64,000 bases of DNA from the NCBI RefSeq assembly GCF_001679045.1, contig NZ_LYCK01000012.1:248001-312000 (forward strand), in the 5' to 3' direction. The stretch comes from Haemophilus haemolyticus. GTDB lineage: Bacteria; Pseudomonadota; Gammaproteobacteria; Enterobacterales; Pasteurellaceae. A program made the translations under genes and the position numbers. Shown here piece by piece: positions 9,064-21,932 of this stretch (the stretch's first letter is position 1; each line of letters begins with the position of its first letter). The notes beneath the pieces were generated by a model that saw only the letters and a list, made by a program, of their open reading frames with translations, did not search any database and was not told the origin of the DNA.

Positions 9064-10467
9064 TTAGAAATTCGCATTTCTTGGCGCGCGTGGGAATGGA
9101 ATTACATCACGAATATTTTGCACGCCAGTTACATAAACGATTAAGCGTTCAAAACCAAGACCAAAACCAGAATGTGGAACGCTGCCGTATTTACGCAGAT
9201 CGCGATACCACCAATAATCATCTGGATTTAATCCCATTTCTTCCATACGTTTATCAAGCACCTCTAAACGTTCTTCACGTTGTGAACCACCGATGATTTC
9301 ACCAATTCCTGGTGCTAACACGTCCATTGCCGCCACAGTTTTTCCATCATCATTTAAACGCATATAGAATGCTTTAATGTCTTTTGGATAGTTTTTCACA
9401 ACAACTGGTGATTTGAAATATTCTTCCGCTAAGAAACGTTCGTGTTCAGAAGAAAGATCGATACCCCAAGAAACAGGGAATTCAAATTTCTTACCAGATT
9501 TTAATAACACATCAATGGCATCAGTATAGTCAATTTGCGCAAAATCTGAGTTTACAAAGTTTTCTAAACGCGTAATAACATCTTTATCTACATGTTTTTC
9601 AAAGAATTGTAAGTCATCTTTACGCTCAGCAAGCACCGCACGGAACACGTATTTCAACATGTCTTCTGCTAATTTAGCATTGTCAGCAAGCGTTGCAAAC
9701 GCAACTTCAGGTTCAACCATCCAGAATTCAGCAAGGTGACGAGTTGTATTTGAATTTTCAGCACGGAATGTTGGGCCGAAAGTATAAATTTTGCTTAATG
9801 CACAAGCATAGGTTTCGCCGTTTAACTGACCTGAAACCGTTAAAAATGATTCTTTACCGAAGAAATCTTGGCTGAAATCAACTTTTCCATTTTCACTACG
9901 TGGAAGATTTTCTAAATCAAGTGTAGAAACACGGAACATCTCACCCGCACCTTCAGTATCTGATGCAGTAATTAATGGGGTTGCCACCCAGTAGAAACCT
10001 TGCTCATGGAAGAAACGGTGAATTGCTTGAGATAAGCAATGGCGAACACGTGCAACTGCACCAATGATATTGGTACGAGGGCGTAAGTGAGCTACTTCGC
10101 GTAAATATTCAATAGAGTGGCGTTTTGCTGCCATTGGGTAAGTATCAGGATCTTCAACAAACCCTGTCACTTCCACTTTTTCTGCTTGTAATTCAACCGC
10201 TTGTCCTTCTGCAGGTGATTCAACAACTTTACCTGTTACAATTACAGAACAGCCTGTTGTTAAACGTAAAATTTCGCTTTCGTAATTTTCAATATCGTTA
10301 TTAATAATCGCTTGAATTGGATCAAAGCAAGAACCGTCATAAACTGCTAAGAAAGATAAACCTGCTTTAGAATCGCGACGGGTACGCACCCAACCACGCA
10401 CAGTGACGGTTTCACCAATCGCCACTTTCCCTTGTAATACATCAACAATTGATGCCACTTTAGACAT
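9064..10467 (-). CDS. asnS: Asparaginyl-tRNA synthetase
   Basis: This 467-residue class IIb synthetase charges tRNA-Asn with asparagine. An N-terminal OB-fold anticodon-binding domain ([16 protein letters not shown]) is followed by the catalytic domain, with motif 2-like [15 protein letters not shown] and a C-terminal motif 3, [15 protein letters not shown]. The start [13 protein letters not shown] at 10467 is chosen from family similarity, because 35 further upstream codons are out of character. It stands alone, divergent from ribH. Confidence 0.96.
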   Translation of the reverse strand: MSKVASIVDVLQGKVAIGETVTVRGWVRTRRDSKAGLSFLAVYDGSCFDPIQAIINNDIENYESEILRLTTGCSVIVTGKVVESPAEGQAVELQAEKVEVTGFVEDPDTYPMAAKRHSIEYLREVAHLRPRTNIIGAVARVRHCLSQAIHRFFHEQGFYWVATPLITASDTEGAGEMFRVSTLDLENLPRSENGKVDFSQDFFGKESFLTVSGQLNGETYACALSKIYTFGPTFRAENSNTTRHLAEFWMVEPEVAFATLADNAKLAEDMLKYVFRAVLAERKDDLQFFEKHVDKDVITRLENFVNSDFAQIDYTDAIDVLLKSGKKFEFPVSWGIDLSSEHERFLAEEYFKSPVVVKNYPKDIKAFYMRLNDDGKTVAAMDVLAPGIGEIIGGSQREERLEVLDKRMEEMGLNPDDYWWYRDLRKYGSVPHSGFGLGFERLIVYVTGVQNIRDVIPFPRAPRNANF

Positions 10468-10626
10468 ATTAAACCTCTGTAACTGAATGTAATTCACATA
10501 AAATTGCCGATAGTTTACCTTAATGAAGGAAATTTTCCATAAAAATATAGTGTTGGTGCGGGTTATGAACAATAAAATCGCCTTAAAAATGAGCCCTAAA
10601 TAAAATAGGGTAAAGCCTTATTAATA

Positions 10627-10654
10627 TTGAATATACTCTATTTTATGTTAAAAT
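10627..10654 (+). promoter_or_regulatory. Probable sigma-70 promoter of ribH-nusB
   Basis: TTGAAT (10627-10632) and TAAAAT (10649-10654) are separated by 16 bases. They lie 38 bases before the ribH start, in the only gap between asnS and ribH. Confidence 0.55.
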
Positions 10655-10692
10655 CTCGGGCCAAATCATTATGGCTAATAATAGGAAAAAAT

Positions 10693-11166
10693 ATGAAAGT
10701 TTTAGAAGGCTCAGTTGCAGCACCTAATGCAAAAGTTGCAGTAGTAATTGCTCGTTTTAACAGTTTTATTAATGAAAGTTTATTAGAAGGCGCAATTGAT
10801 GCATTAAAACGTATCGGCCAAGTGAAAGATGAAAATATCACTATCGTGCGTGCCCCAGGCGCGTATGAGTTGCCATTAGTTGCTCGTCGTTTAGCTGAAA
10901 GTAAAAAATTTGATGCGATTGTGGCATTAGGTACAGTTATCCGTGGTGGTACTGCACACTTTGAATATGTCGCAGGGGAAGCGAGCAGCGGTTTAGGAAA
11001 AGTTGCAATGGATGCTGAAATCCCTGTCGCTTTTGGGGTATTAACCACAGAAAATATTGAACAGGCGATTGAACGTGCTGGTACTAAAGCAGGAAATAAA
11101 GGTGCAGAAGCAGCCTTAACCGCACTTGAAATGGTTAATCTTATTCAACAAATTGATGCGGCATAA
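10693..11166 (+). CDS. ribH: 6,7-dimethyl-8-ribityllumazine synthase
   Basis: This is the lumazine synthase of riboflavin biosynthesis. It condenses 5-amino-6-ribitylamino-uracil with dihydroxybutanone phosphate and forms a 60-mer or pentamer in the cytosol. The 157 residues include [15 protein letters not shown], the substrate loop APGAYELP, and the catalytic histidine in [18 protein letters not shown] 10693 (MKVLEGS) follows an AGGAAAAA site. The stop is 3 bases before nusB, the same order as in E. coli (ribH-nusB-thiL-pgpA). Confidence 0.95.
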   Translation: MKVLEGSVAAPNAKVAVVIARFNSFINESLLEGAIDALKRIGQVKDENITIVRAPGAYELPLVARRLAESKKFDAIVALGTVIRGGTAHFEYVAGEASSGLGKVAMDAEIPVAFGVLTTENIEQAIERAGTKAGNKGAEAALTALEMVNLIQQIDAA

Positions 11167-11169
11167 ATC

Positions 11170-11604
11170 ATGACAGAACAAAAACAAGTGAAAAAGCCTT
11201 CTGCTCGTCGTCGTGCGCGTGAATGTACTGTTCAAGCTTTGTATTCTTGGGCGGTATCTGGCAATACTGCAGAACAAGTTGAATTAGCCTTTGTGTTAGA
11301 TCAAGATATGGATGGGGTAGATAAACCTTACTTCCGTAAATTATTTCGTCAAACAGTAGAAAATATTGAAACCGTTGATTTTTCAATTTCGCCTTATATT
11401 GACCGCGCTTTTGATGAGCTTGATCCTATTGAAACTGCAATTTTACGTCTGGCTGTTTATGAATTACGCTTCGAGTTAGATGTGCCATATAAAGTGGTTA
11501 TCAATGAAGCAATTGAAGTGGCAAAAGTATTCGGTGCAGATGAAAGTCATAAATATATCAATGGCGTACTTGATAAAATCGCACCTGCATTAGGGCGTAA
11601 ATAA
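11170..11604 (+). CDS. nusB: Transcription antitermination factor NusB
   Basis: This is a 144-residue all-helical RNA-binding protein that, with NusE (S10), binds boxA in rRNA leaders and prevents premature termination. The N-terminal arginine-rich [20 protein letters not shown] and C-terminal [16 protein letters not shown] / [11 protein letters not shown] are diagnostic. It starts 3 bases after ribH, so the two are co-transcribed. A strong hairpin follows before thiL. Confidence 0.95.
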   Translation: MTEQKQVKKPSARRRARECTVQALYSWAVSGNTAEQVELAFVLDQDMDGVDKPYFRKLFRQTVENIETVDFSISPYIDRAFDELDPIETAILRLAVYELRFELDVPYKVVINEAIEVAKVFGADESHKYINGVLDKIAPALGRK

Positions 11605-11622
11605 TCCTTTTAAACTGAAAAT

Positions 11623-11650
11623 GGCACGCATTTTTAACGCGTGCCTTTTC
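11623..11650 (+). terminator. Terminator between nusB and thiL
   Basis: GGCACGC and GCGTGCC form a perfect 7-base-pair stem with a 9-base loop, followed by TTTTCTTTT. The site lies between genes that are an operon elsewhere, so it may only reduce read-through. Confidence 0.75.
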
Positions 11651-11670
11651 TTTTATAAGATAGGTGAAAA

Positions 11671-12651
11671 ATGGCAATGGGTGAATTTGATTTAATTAAA
11701 CGATATTTTCAGCAACAAATATTAGTTGATGATTCCGTTCAATTATCTATTGGCGATGATTGTGCGCTGGTTTCCGTGCCAGAGAATTATCAGCTTGCCA
11801 TTACGACCGATACAATGGTGGAAAATACGCATTTTTTACCAACCATTTCACCTGAGGACTTGGCTTATAAGGCGGTTGCAACAAATTTAAGTGATCTTGC
11901 TGCAATGGGGGCACAGCCAAAATGGGTTTCTCTGGCATTAACTTTGCCAAATGTAGATGAAAATTGGATTTCAACATTTAGCCAAAGTTTATTGCACACG
12001 TTAAAACAATACAACGTCACATTAATTGGCGGTGATACTACAAAAGGTAATTTGTCTATTACGATTACGGCACAAGGCTTTGTCGAAAAAGACAAAGGAA
12101 TTTGTCGGCATAAAGCACAAATCGGCGATTTAATTTATGTTTCAGGCACCTTAGGCGATAGCGCGGCAGGTTTAACGCAAATTTTATCGGACAAAAGTGC
12201 GGTTGATTCTGATGATGTTTTTTTGCAACAACGACATATTAGACCCACACCTAGAATTGAACTTGGGCGAGCATTAATTGATATAGCTCATGCTGCCATT
12301 GATCTTTCCGATGGGTTAATCTCTGATTTAGGCCATATTCTTGAACGAAGTCAATGTGGCGCAGAAGTTGAACTTTCTGCTTTACCTCTTTCATCATCGA
12401 TTTTAAACAAATATGATCGCACTCAAGCGGAACAATTTGCCTTAAGTGGTGGCGAAGACTATGAACTTTGTTTTACCATACCGCCCGAATATAAAGATGA
12501 ATTAGAATTACGCTTGAAAAAACTGAACGTGCCTTGTACTTGCATTGGTAAAATCACTGAAAAGTGCGGTGACTTTTCGATCCATTTTTTACGTGATGGA
12601 AAACCTGTGGATATTACGTTTTCAAGTGGTTTCGATCATTTTAAGGAATAA
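11671..12651 (+). CDS. thiL: Thiamine-monophosphate kinase
   Basis: This kinase phosphorylates thiamine monophosphate to the active cofactor thiamine pyrophosphate. It is a 326-residue PurM-like ATPase with SIGDDCALV, TTDTMVENTHF and LIGGDTTKG metal/nucleotide motifs in order, then AIDLSDGLISDLGHI. The N-terminus MAMGEFDLIKRYF matches E. coli ThiL. pgpA begins 2 bases after its stop, so the two are coupled. Confidence 0.94.
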   Translation: MAMGEFDLIKRYFQQQILVDDSVQLSIGDDCALVSVPENYQLAITTDTMVENTHFLPTISPEDLAYKAVATNLSDLAAMGAQPKWVSLALTLPNVDENWISTFSQSLLHTLKQYNVTLIGGDTTKGNLSITITAQGFVEKDKGICRHKAQIGDLIYVSGTLGDSAAGLTQILSDKSAVDSDDVFLQQRHIRPTPRIELGRALIDIAHAAIDLSDGLISDLGHILERSQCGAEVELSALPLSSSILNKYDRTQAEQFALSGGEDYELCFTIPPEYKDELELRLKKLNVPCTCIGKITEKCGDFSIHFLRDGKPVDITFSSGFDHFKE

Positions 12652-12653
12652 AA

Positions 12654-13144
12654 ATGACAGAAAATAATCCTCTTAAAAAAATCTCTCTTTTAAATCCTAT
12701 TCATTTGCTTGCCGTAGGTTTTGGCTCGGGCTTAATTCATCCTGCTCCCGGTACTTGGGGGAGTTTAGCTGGAACAATGTTAGGCGTGATTTTGCTTTCT
12801 TTGTTAGGTGTAAAAATCTTTTTAATTTTTACCGCACTTTGTTTTCTATTCGGTTGCTATCTTTGTCAAAAAACCACAGCAGATATGGGCGTGCACGATC
12901 ATGGTTCTATCGTCTGGGATGAATTTGTCGGTGTATTTATTGTATTAGCGGCGATCCCGTCATTATCTTGGCAATGGATTTTGTCTGCTTTTGCGTTATT
13001 TCGCTTTTTCGATATTTTAAAACCGTTCCCAATTCGTTATTTTGACGAAAAACTAGAAAGTGGTTTTGGCATTATGGTCGATGATGTATTAGCGGCAATT
13101 TATGCCGTGATTGTCGTATTTGCTATTCAATATTGGATGTTGTG

Positions 13145-13145
<1 letters not shown>
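12654..13145 (+). CDS. pgpA: Phosphatidylglycerophosphatase A
   Basis: This is a 163-residue inner-membrane lipid phosphatase that dephosphorylates phosphatidylglycerol phosphate. Family motifs are LIHPAPGTWGSLAG near residue 30, HDHGSIVWDEFVG near 80 and FRFFDILKPFPI near 120, within three to four membrane segments. It follows thiL by 2 bases and overlaps the next exporter gene by one base. Confidence 0.92.
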
Positions 13146-14846
<1,701 letters not shown>

Positions 14847-14894
14847 AATAACAATGCAGTGAAATTTGCTGGGCATTATATAAGGAAAATCCAT

Positions 14895-15572
14895 ATGTTA
14901 AAAATACTGTGTTTTATAACCGCACTTTTTATTACTGCTTGTAGTTCTATTAGCAAAGAACCGGTGAAGACGGTGGATGTTTATATCAAACCTTATTATT
15001 CTGCTGAAAATGGAAAAGCAGAAAATGTATTTGTACATAAAGAAATTGATCCTATACTACGTGAAAATACGATAAAAGGTTATAAAAGTGCGGTGAAATT
15101 TGTAGAAGAAAATCCAGCTCGTATTTCACCCATGACGATGTTCACGTTAGCCGCTCGGGCTTACGATTTTGGTTTAAGAGATGAAGCCGTTACTTGGTTT
15201 TATCGTGGACAAAATCGTTTGATCACCGCACTTTATGTGTTGGATTTACCAAAACAAACGGTGCAGGATAATACAGGATTCAGCCATGTAGTGGGGCAGT
15301 TTGTTAATGCTTATGCGTTTTGTAATTTTGATAAACAAAGTCGTGCTGCCGAAAATGCAGTGAAATGGACAATTATGCATCCTTATGAAGTGATTTTCTT
15401 ACCAGCATTACCCGCAAAATTTGTAGATCGTCAAAAAGCGTTAAAAGAAGCAGAAGAAAAATTAGTCCAACGTTTACAGGAACAAGCACGTTTTTTTGCT
15501 AATCCAAAAAATAAAGAAAAATGGCAAAAAGAGCGGTCAGAAAATTTTGTGAATGAACGATTTTGTTGGTAA
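14895..15572 (+). CDS. Conserved lipoprotein of unknown function
   Basis: This is a 225-residue protein with a lipoprotein signal (MLKILCFITALFITAC; lipidated Cys at residue 16). The mature part is helical and charged, without a recognised domain, and ends in KWQKERSENFVNERFCW. The segment AARAYDFGLRDEAVTWFYRG suggests a TPR-like helical pair. I do not recognise the family function. Two uptake signals lie inside the gene. A hairpin terminator follows. Confidence 0.8.
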   Translation: MLKILCFITALFITACSSISKEPVKTVDVYIKPYYSAENGKAENVFVHKEIDPILRENTIKGYKSAVKFVEENPARISPMTMFTLAARAYDFGLRDEAVTWFYRGQNRLITALYVLDLPKQTVQDNTGFSHVVGQFVNAYAFCNFDKQSRAAENAVKWTIMHPYEVIFLPALPAKFVDRQKALKEAEEKLVQRLQEQARFFANPKNKEKWQKERSENFVNERFCW

Positions 15573-15578
15573 TAAGAA

Positions 15579-15617
15579 AAAATGGAATAGCGATAACGTT
15601 ATTCCATTTTTATTTTT
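15579..15617 (+). terminator. Terminator after the lipoprotein gene
   Basis: AATGGAATA and TATTCCATT, extended by flanking A and T runs, form a long stem around a 10-base loop and are followed by T-rich sequence. The site is 7 bases past the stop codon. Confidence 0.75.
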
Positions 15618-15630
15618 GATAAACCAATGA

Positions 15631-16710
<1,080 letters not shown>

Positions 16711-16743
16711 TTTCTCGGATTTGAATTAAAAGGATAACAACAA

Positions 16744-19131
16744 ATGAAATTTAGTGAACAGTGGGTAAGAGAATGGGTGAATCCATCCGTTTCAACCGAG
16801 CAATTATGCGAGCAAATTACCATGCTTGGCTTAGAAGTGGATGGTGTAGAAGCCGTTGCGGGTACATTTAATGGTGTCGTTGTTGGTGAAGTGGTGGAAT
16901 GCGCACAACATCCAGATGCGGATAAATTACGTGTAACTAAAGTGAACGTAGGCGGCGATCGTTTATTGGATATCGTGTGTGGCGCACCAAATTGTCGTCA
17001 AGGCTTAAAAGTCGCTTGCGCAACAGAAGGTGCGGTATTACCTGGCGATTTCAAAATTAAGAAAACGAAATTACGTGGTCAACCATCAGAAGGGATGCTT
17101 TGTTCATTTTCTGAATTAGGTATTGATGTTGAAGCGGATGGTATTATTGAATTGCCACTTGATGCACCAATCGGTACAGATTTACGTGAATATTTAGGTT
17201 TAAACGATAATGCCATCGAAATTAGCTTAACGCCAAACCGTGCGGATTGTTTGAGCATTGCAGGTATTGCGCGTGAAATTGGTGTGGTAAATAAACAGCC
17301 AGTAAATCAACCTCACTTTGCAGCGGTGCCAGCAACAATTTCTGATAAAGTTCAAATTGATTTACAAGCACCAGAAGAGTGCCCGCGTTATTTATTACGT
17401 ATGGTGAAAAACGTTAATGTGAAGGCTGAATCGCCAATGTGGATGCAAGAAAAATTGCGTCGTTGTGGCATTCGTTCTATTGATCCGATTGTTGATATTA
17501 CTAACTACATTTTGCTTGAGCTTGGTCAGCCAATGCACGCGTTTGATGCGGCTAAAGTTGCACAACCCGTTCAAGTTCGTTTAGCAAAAGAAGGTGAAGA
17601 ATTAGTATTATTAGATGGTTCAACAGCAAAACTTCAATCAAATACTTTATTAATTGCCGACCAAAATGGGCCTTTAGCAATGGCAGGGATCTTTGGTGGT
17701 GCTGCAAGTGGAGTGAATAGCGAAACGAAAGATGTGATTTTAGAATCCGCATTTTTCGCCCCATTAGCGATTGCAGGCCGTGCAAGACAATATGGTTTAC
17801 ATACGGATGCATCACACCGTTTTGAACGTGGTGTGGATTTTGAATTAGCCCGTAAAGCTATGGAACGAGCAACCGCATTATTGCTTGGAATCTGTGGTGG
17901 TGAAGCGGGTGATATTTGTGAAGCAAGCAGTGAAACCCATCTTCCTAAAGTCAATACAGTTCAACTTCGCCGTAGTAAATTAGATGCACTTTTAGGTCAT
18001 CATATTGAAACAGAAAGCGTAACAGAAATTTTCCATCGTCTTGGTTTCGATGTTACTTATGCAAATGATATTTGGACGGTAACTTCTGCAAGCTGGCGTT
18101 TTGATATTGAAATTGAAGAAGATTTAATTGAGGAAGTGGCGCGTATTTATGGTTATAACAGCATTCCAAACAATGCGCCATTAGCGCATCTCCGCATGCG
18201 TGAGCACAAAGAATCTGATTTAGATTTAGCTCGAATTAAGACCGCACTTGTGGATGCAGATTATCAAGAAGCCATTACTTATAGCTTTGTGGATCCAAAA
18301 ATTCAAAGTTTATTACATCCACATCAAGAAGCACTTGTATTGCCAAATCCTATTTCTGTGGAAATGTCAGCAATGCGCGTGTCTTTAATCAGTGGTTTAT
18401 TAGGTGCAGTGCTTTATAACCAAAATCGCCAACAATCTCGTGTTCGTTTATTTGAAACAGGATTGCGTTTTGTGCCAGATGCCAATGCTGAATTTGGCGT
18501 ACGTCAAGAATTTGTTTTAAGTGCGGTAATTACTGGAACGGCAAAATCTGAACATTGGGCAGGTAAAGCAGAATCTGTATATTTCTTTGATCTTAAAGGC
18601 GATTTAGAATCAGTACTTTCTTTAACTGAAGGGGGTAATAGAGTTCGTTTTGTTGCAAAACAATTTGATGCATTACACCCTGGTCAATCTGCTGCTATTG
18701 AATTAGATGGTCAAGAAATTGGTTTTATTGGTGCAATTCATCCATCTATTAGCCAAAAACTAGGATTAAATGGCAAAACTTTTGTATTTGAAATTCTTTG
18801 GAATGCAATTGCGGCACGTAATGTGGTGCAAGCAAAAGAAATTTCTAAATTCCCAGCAAACCGTCGTGATTTAGCTTTAGTTGTCGCGGATAGTGTACCA
18901 GCAGGGGAATTGATCGCAGCATGTAAACAAGCAGGCGGTGAAAAATTGGTGCAAGTGAATTTGTTCGATGTATATCAAGGTGTGGGCGTCGCTGAAGGCT
19001 ATAAGAGTTTAGCGATTAGCTTGACTGTCCAAGATAATGAAAAAACACTTGAAGATGAAGAAATTAATGCAGTGATTTCAGCAGTATTAGCGGAGGTAAA
19101 ACAACGCTTTAATGCTGAATTAAGGGATTAA
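16744..19131 (+). CDS. pheT: Phenylalanyl-tRNA synthetase beta subunit
   Basis: The 795-residue beta subunit carries an EMAP-like tRNA-binding domain near residues 40-150 ([15 protein letters not shown]), the B3/4 editing domain, a B5 domain, a degenerate synthetase core and a C-terminal anticodon-binding FDX-ACB domain ([12 protein letters not shown]). It follows pheS by 33 bases and ihfA starts one base after its stop, the same pheS-pheT-ihfA order as in E. coli. Confidence 0.96.
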   Translation: MKFSEQWVREWVNPSVSTEQLCEQITMLGLEVDGVEAVAGTFNGVVVGEVVECAQHPDADKLRVTKVNVGGDRLLDIVCGAPNCRQGLKVACATEGAVLPGDFKIKKTKLRGQPSEGMLCSFSELGIDVEADGIIELPLDAPIGTDLREYLGLNDNAIEISLTPNRADCLSIAGIAREIGVVNKQPVNQPHFAAVPATISDKVQIDLQAPEECPRYLLRMVKNVNVKAESPMWMQEKLRRCGIRSIDPIVDITNYILLELGQPMHAFDAAKVAQPVQVRLAKEGEELVLLDGSTAKLQSNTLLIADQNGPLAMAGIFGGAASGVNSETKDVILESAFFAPLAIAGRARQYGLHTDASHRFERGVDFELARKAMERATALLLGICGGEAGDICEASSETHLPKVNTVQLRRSKLDALLGHHIETESVTEIFHRLGFDVTYANDIWTVTSASWRFDIEIEEDLIEEVARIYGYNSIPNNAPLAHLRMREHKESDLDLARIKTALVDADYQEAITYSFVDPKIQSLLHPHQEALVLPNPISVEMSAMRVSLISGLLGAVLYNQNRQQSRVRLFETGLRFVPDANAEFGVRQEFVLSAVITGTAKSEHWAGKAESVYFFDLKGDLESVLSLTEGGNRVRFVAKQFDALHPGQSAAIELDGQEIGFIGAIHPSISQKLGLNGKTFVFEILWNAIAARNVVQAKEISKFPANRRDLALVVADSVPAGELIAACKQAGGEKLVQVNLFDVYQGVGVAEGYKSLAISLTVQDNEKTLEDEEINAVISAVLAEVKQRFNAELRD

Positions 19132-19132
19132 T

Positions 19133-19423
19133 ATGGCTACGATAACCAAAATTGATATTATTGAATATTTAAGTAATAAATATCAGTTATCTAAACACGA
19201 TACGAAAAATGTGGTGGAGAACTTTTTAGAAGAGATTCGTTCATCGCTAGAATCTGGTCATGATGTAAAATTATCAGGATTTGGTAATTTTGAACTACGT
19301 GATAAGTCATCGCGCCCAGGTCGTAACCCGAAAACTGGTGATGTCGTTCCAGTTTCTGCTCGCCGAGTGGTGACATTTAAACCAGGGCAAAAGTTACGTG
19401 CTCGTGTGGAAAAAACTAAATAG
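19133..19423 (+). CDS. ihfA: Integration host factor alpha subunit
   Basis: This 96-residue HU/IHF-family protein bends DNA as a heterodimer with IhfB. The family loop [21 protein letters not shown] is complete, including the intercalating proline in the RPGRNP arm. It overlaps the end of the pheT unit and is followed by a paired-uptake-signal terminator. IHF is needed for many regulatory and mobile-element events. Confidence 0.95.
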   Translation: MATITKIDIIEYLSNKYQLSKHDTKNVVENFLEEIRSSLESGHDVKLSGFGNFELRDKSSRPGRNPKTGDVVPVSARRVVTFKPGQKLRARVEKTK

Positions 19424-19432
19424 TAAGCAACA

Positions 19433-19466
19433 AAAAGTGCGGTGAATGTCTACCGCACTTTTCATA
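19433..19466 (+). terminator. Uptake-signal dyad terminator of the pheST-ihfA operon
   Basis: AAAAGTGCGGT and ACCGCACTTTT form a perfect 11-base-pair stem with an 8-base loop and end in T residues, 10 bases after the ihfA stop. Confidence 0.82.
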
Positions 19467-19475
19467 TGAAAAGGT

Positions 19476-19961
19476 ATGAAAGTATATAAATCATTTTTAA
19501 TCGCTACTGTCTCGTTGTTTTTATTCGCTTGTTCCAGTTTTCAAAACGATGATTATGCGATGAACTATAAAGGTCAAATCGGTGATCCTATTATGGCTAT
19601 AGCCATGTTGAGCGAACAACAACATGAATGGGCGGGTACACCTTATGTGCTCGGCGGTGTTTCACGTCGTGGCGTAGATTGTTCCGGTTTTGTGCAGAAA
19701 ACTTTCTTCGATCGTTTTAATCTTCGTTTGCCAAGAAGCACAACTGAACAAGCCAATTATGGTAAACACGTTCGCAAAGAAGATATTCAAACGGGTGATT
19801 TAATTTTCTTTAAAACCGGCCGAGGCCCTAATGGTTATCATGTGGGGATTTATGTAAAAGAAGACAAATTTCTTCATGCTTCCACCAGAGGGGGCGTTGT
19901 CTATTCTTCAATGAATAACCCTTATTGGTCGAAAGCCTTCTGGCAAGTAAGACGAATTTAG
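19476..19961 (+). CDS. nlpC: NlpC/P60-family lipoprotein endopeptidase
   Basis: This 161-residue lipoprotein (lipobox LFAC at about residue 19) has a single NlpC/P60 cysteine peptidase domain that in this family cuts peptidoglycan stem peptides. The catalytic cysteine is in RRGVDCSGFVQ and the histidine in GYHVGIYV, with a later H in FLHASTRGG. It resembles E. coli NlpC and Spr/MepS in size. It sits at the edge of the accessory block and ends with its own hairpin. Confidence 0.9.
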   Translation: MKVYKSFLIATVSLFLFACSSFQNDDYAMNYKGQIGDPIMAIAMLSEQQHEWAGTPYVLGGVSRRGVDCSGFVQKTFFDRFNLRLPRSTTEQANYGKHVRKEDIQTGDLIFFKTGRGPNGYHVGIYVKEDKFLHASTRGGVVYSSMNNPYWSKAFWQVRRI

Positions 19962-19968
19962 AAAGTAT

Positions 19969-19995
19969 AATGCTGGAATTTTCCAGCATTTTTTA
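19969..19995 (+). terminator. Terminator between nlpC and the WYL gene
   Basis: AATGCTGGAA and TTCCAGCATT form a 10-base-pair stem with almost no loop, followed by TTTTTA. It insulates the accessory block from the core gene upstream. The WYL gene starts only 37 bases after the stem, so its promoter is weak, overlaps the hairpin, or relies on read-through. Confidence 0.8.
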
Positions 19996-20026
19996 TAATG
20001 ATTTTTTTCAAATTTGGGAGATAAAA

Positions 20027-20980
20027 ATGCCCTCAAACTTAACCGCACTTCAAATTCAACTTGAAATTTTACGCCTTATTCCAAAAACACGTTTTATTAC
20101 TGCAGAAGAAATCTTACAAAAACTTGCTGATATTGGCGTTCAACGTGATATTCGTTCAATTCAGCGCCAGCTAGAAAGCTTATCTCAACAGTTTGAAATT
20201 GAGCGAGATATGCGTGATAAACCTTATGGATATCGATGGAAATCAAATGCTAAAGGCTTGGATTTACCGATTTTAAATGAACAGCAATCACTTGTGCTTA
20301 TGCTTGCTAAACAATATCTCAATGGCATTTTACCTTCTAGTATTATGAGCTCAATGGAGGCGTTCTTTCAACAGGCCGAATATAATTTGGTTTATGACAG
20401 CCATAAAAAATCAGGGGCAGAATGGCTTAATAAAGTTGCTATTGCGCCAACTAGTCAGCCGTTATTACCTGCCAAAATCAATCCAGAAATTTTTTCTCAA
20501 ATTAGCACCGCACTTTATCAAAATCGATTTTTACAGGTGCATTATCGGAGTATTCACGGTAAAGAACATAAGGCTCAGGTCAAGCCATTGGCTTTGGTAC
20601 AACAAGGACCAAGTAGCTATTTAGTCGCACAATATGAGAATGGCGATATTTTACACCTTGCTTTGCATCGTTTGCTTAAGGTAACAGTGAGTACAATGAT
20701 ATTTGAACGCCCTGATTTTAATTTGAAATCTTATGTAGAAAGCCAAAAGTTTGGTTTTACCTATGGTCGAAAAATTCGATTAACTTTCCGCATTAATAAA
20801 GATATTGGTGGATTTTTAACAGAAACACCATTATCAACAGATCAAACAGTAAAAGATTCTGGGGATGATTATGAAATTTCAGCAACTGTGATCGAAAGCC
20901 AAATGCTGGATTGGTGGATCGCTCACTTTGGTGAAAATTATCAAGAAATTGAGCGTGTATATTTAGAAGAAACAGTATAA
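20027..20980 (+). CDS. WYL-domain transcriptional regulator
   Basis: This is a 317-residue regulator. Residues about 1-75 form a winged helix-turn-helix (FITAEEILQKLADIGVQ...RSIQRQLESLS), residues about 160-225 a WYL ligand domain (LQVHYRS...PSSYLVAQYENGDILHLALHRL), and residues about 230-317 a WCX C-terminal extension. WYL domains are known to sense nucleic acids or other ligands in PafBC, DriD, BrxR and CapW. ATG 20027 has GGGAG 6 bases upstream; longer starts would run through the terminator. Its stop codon abuts the first of four matching promoter motifs, so it is the obvious candidate to bind them. Two uptake signals lie in the gene. The assignment of regulated targets is inference. Confidence 0.9.
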   Translation: MPSNLTALQIQLEILRLIPKTRFITAEEILQKLADIGVQRDIRSIQRQLESLSQQFEIERDMRDKPYGYRWKSNAKGLDLPILNEQQSLVLMLAKQYLNGILPSSIMSSMEAFFQQAEYNLVYDSHKKSGAEWLNKVAIAPTSQPLLPAKINPEIFSQISTALYQNRFLQVHYRSIHGKEHKAQVKPLALVQQGPSSYLVAQYENGDILHLALHRLLKVTVSTMIFERPDFNLKSYVESQKFGFTYGRKIRLTFRINKDIGGFLTETPLSTDQTVKDSGDDYEISATVIESQMLDWWIAHFGENYQEIERVYLEETV

Positions 20981-21011
20981 CGACATAAATTGTCGCTTTG
21001 TGCTTTATGAT
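20978..21011 (+). promoter_or_regulatory. Putative WYL-box promoter 1 (HAD-SIR2 unit)
   Basis: The inverted repeat CGACA-TAAAT-TGTCG (20981-20995) lies inside TAACGACA...TGTCGC. A TATGAT -10 box (21006-21011) follows exactly 10 bases after the repeat. No good -35 hexamer is present. The motif begins directly at the WYL stop codon and lies 43 bases before the HAD gene start. The same arrangement occurs at three other unit starts in the block. Confidence 0.72.
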
Positions 21012-21038
21012 AAATCTATCTGAAGAGAGGACATTCAA

Positions 21039-21929
21039 ATGAAACAGATTGTGTACATTGATATGGATAATGTGATGGTAGATTTCCCATCAGGTATTGC
21101 AAAACTAGATGATAAAACCAAGCAAGAATATGAAGGTCGATATGATGAAGTCGAGGGTATTTTTAGCTTAATGGAGCCGATGCCTAACGCGATTTCGGCT
21201 ATACATAAATTGATGAGAAAATATCATATTTATGTGCTTTCTACTGCGCCTTGGCATAATCCTTCCGCTTGGAGTGATAAAGTAAAATGGATTCAACATT
21301 ATTTCGGCGAAGAAAAAGGTTCAGCCTTATACAAACGATTGATTTTATCCCATCATAAAAATCTCAACCAAGGCGATTATTTAATTGATGATCGCACTAA
21401 AAATGGTGCTGGCAAATTTCAAGGCGAACATGTTCATTTTGGTACAGAACAGTTTCCTAATTGGAATTGCGTCTTATCTTACTTAGGCTGTGGGCCTTTT
21501 ACACCAAGTGATATTTTGCAAGATTGTTTGAAAAAGCCAGCCGCCCTTGTGCAAGTTGAAAATGAGGAGCAAAGCCGAGTCATTGGTGCTTTTGCTGATC
21601 GCTATAAATGGCAAGTGTTTAATTTGGCATGTGTTTATACGGATGAAACAACAACCGAACAGAAAACTGTCTATTTAATTATCAGTCCTTATCACAGTGA
21701 TGAATTTAAATTGCGTATTGATGCCATGTGCGCTCATCTTCAAGCTGAATATGAAGTGTTATTACGCTCAAAATCACAGCTAAAACAATATTTCCAACGC
21801 CTTTCAGATAAGCCATTCTTGCACATTGAAACCTATACTTATCAACCGCTTTATAAAGCAGGGAATATTTTTGGCATGATGGCGAGAGATAGACAGATTG
21901 ATGAAATTTTAGAACAAAAAGGAGCCTGA
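21039..21929 (+). CDS. HAD-family nucleotidase-like protein with extra C-terminal domain
   Basis: The N-terminal 165 residues resemble bacterial 5'(3')-deoxyribonucleotidases of the HAD superfamily. The nucleophile motif is YIDMDNVMVDF (residues 5-15), motif II is VLSTAPWHNPSAW and motif IV is GDYLIDDRTKNG. These enzymes remove phosphate from (deoxy)nucleoside monophosphates. Residues about 175-296 form a second domain that I do not recognise. It heads a two-gene unit under promoter 1; the SIR2 gene follows after 3 bases with its ribosome site inside this gene's end. The substrate may be a nucleotide or an NAD-derived product, which is a guess from the neighbours. Confidence 0.8.
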   Translation: MKQIVYIDMDNVMVDFPSGIAKLDDKTKQEYEGRYDEVEGIFSLMEPMPNAISAIHKLMRKYHIYVLSTAPWHNPSAWSDKVKWIQHYFGEEKGSALYKRLILSHHKNLNQGDYLIDDRTKNGAGKFQGEHVHFGTEQFPNWNCVLSYLGCGPFTPSDILQDCLKKPAALVQVENEEQSRVIGAFADRYKWQVFNLACVYTDETTTEQKTVYLIISPYHSDEFKLRIDAMCAHLQAEYEVLLRSKSQLKQYFQRLSDKPFLHIETYTYQPLYKAGNIFGMMARDRQIDEILEQKGA

Positions 21930-21932
21930 AAA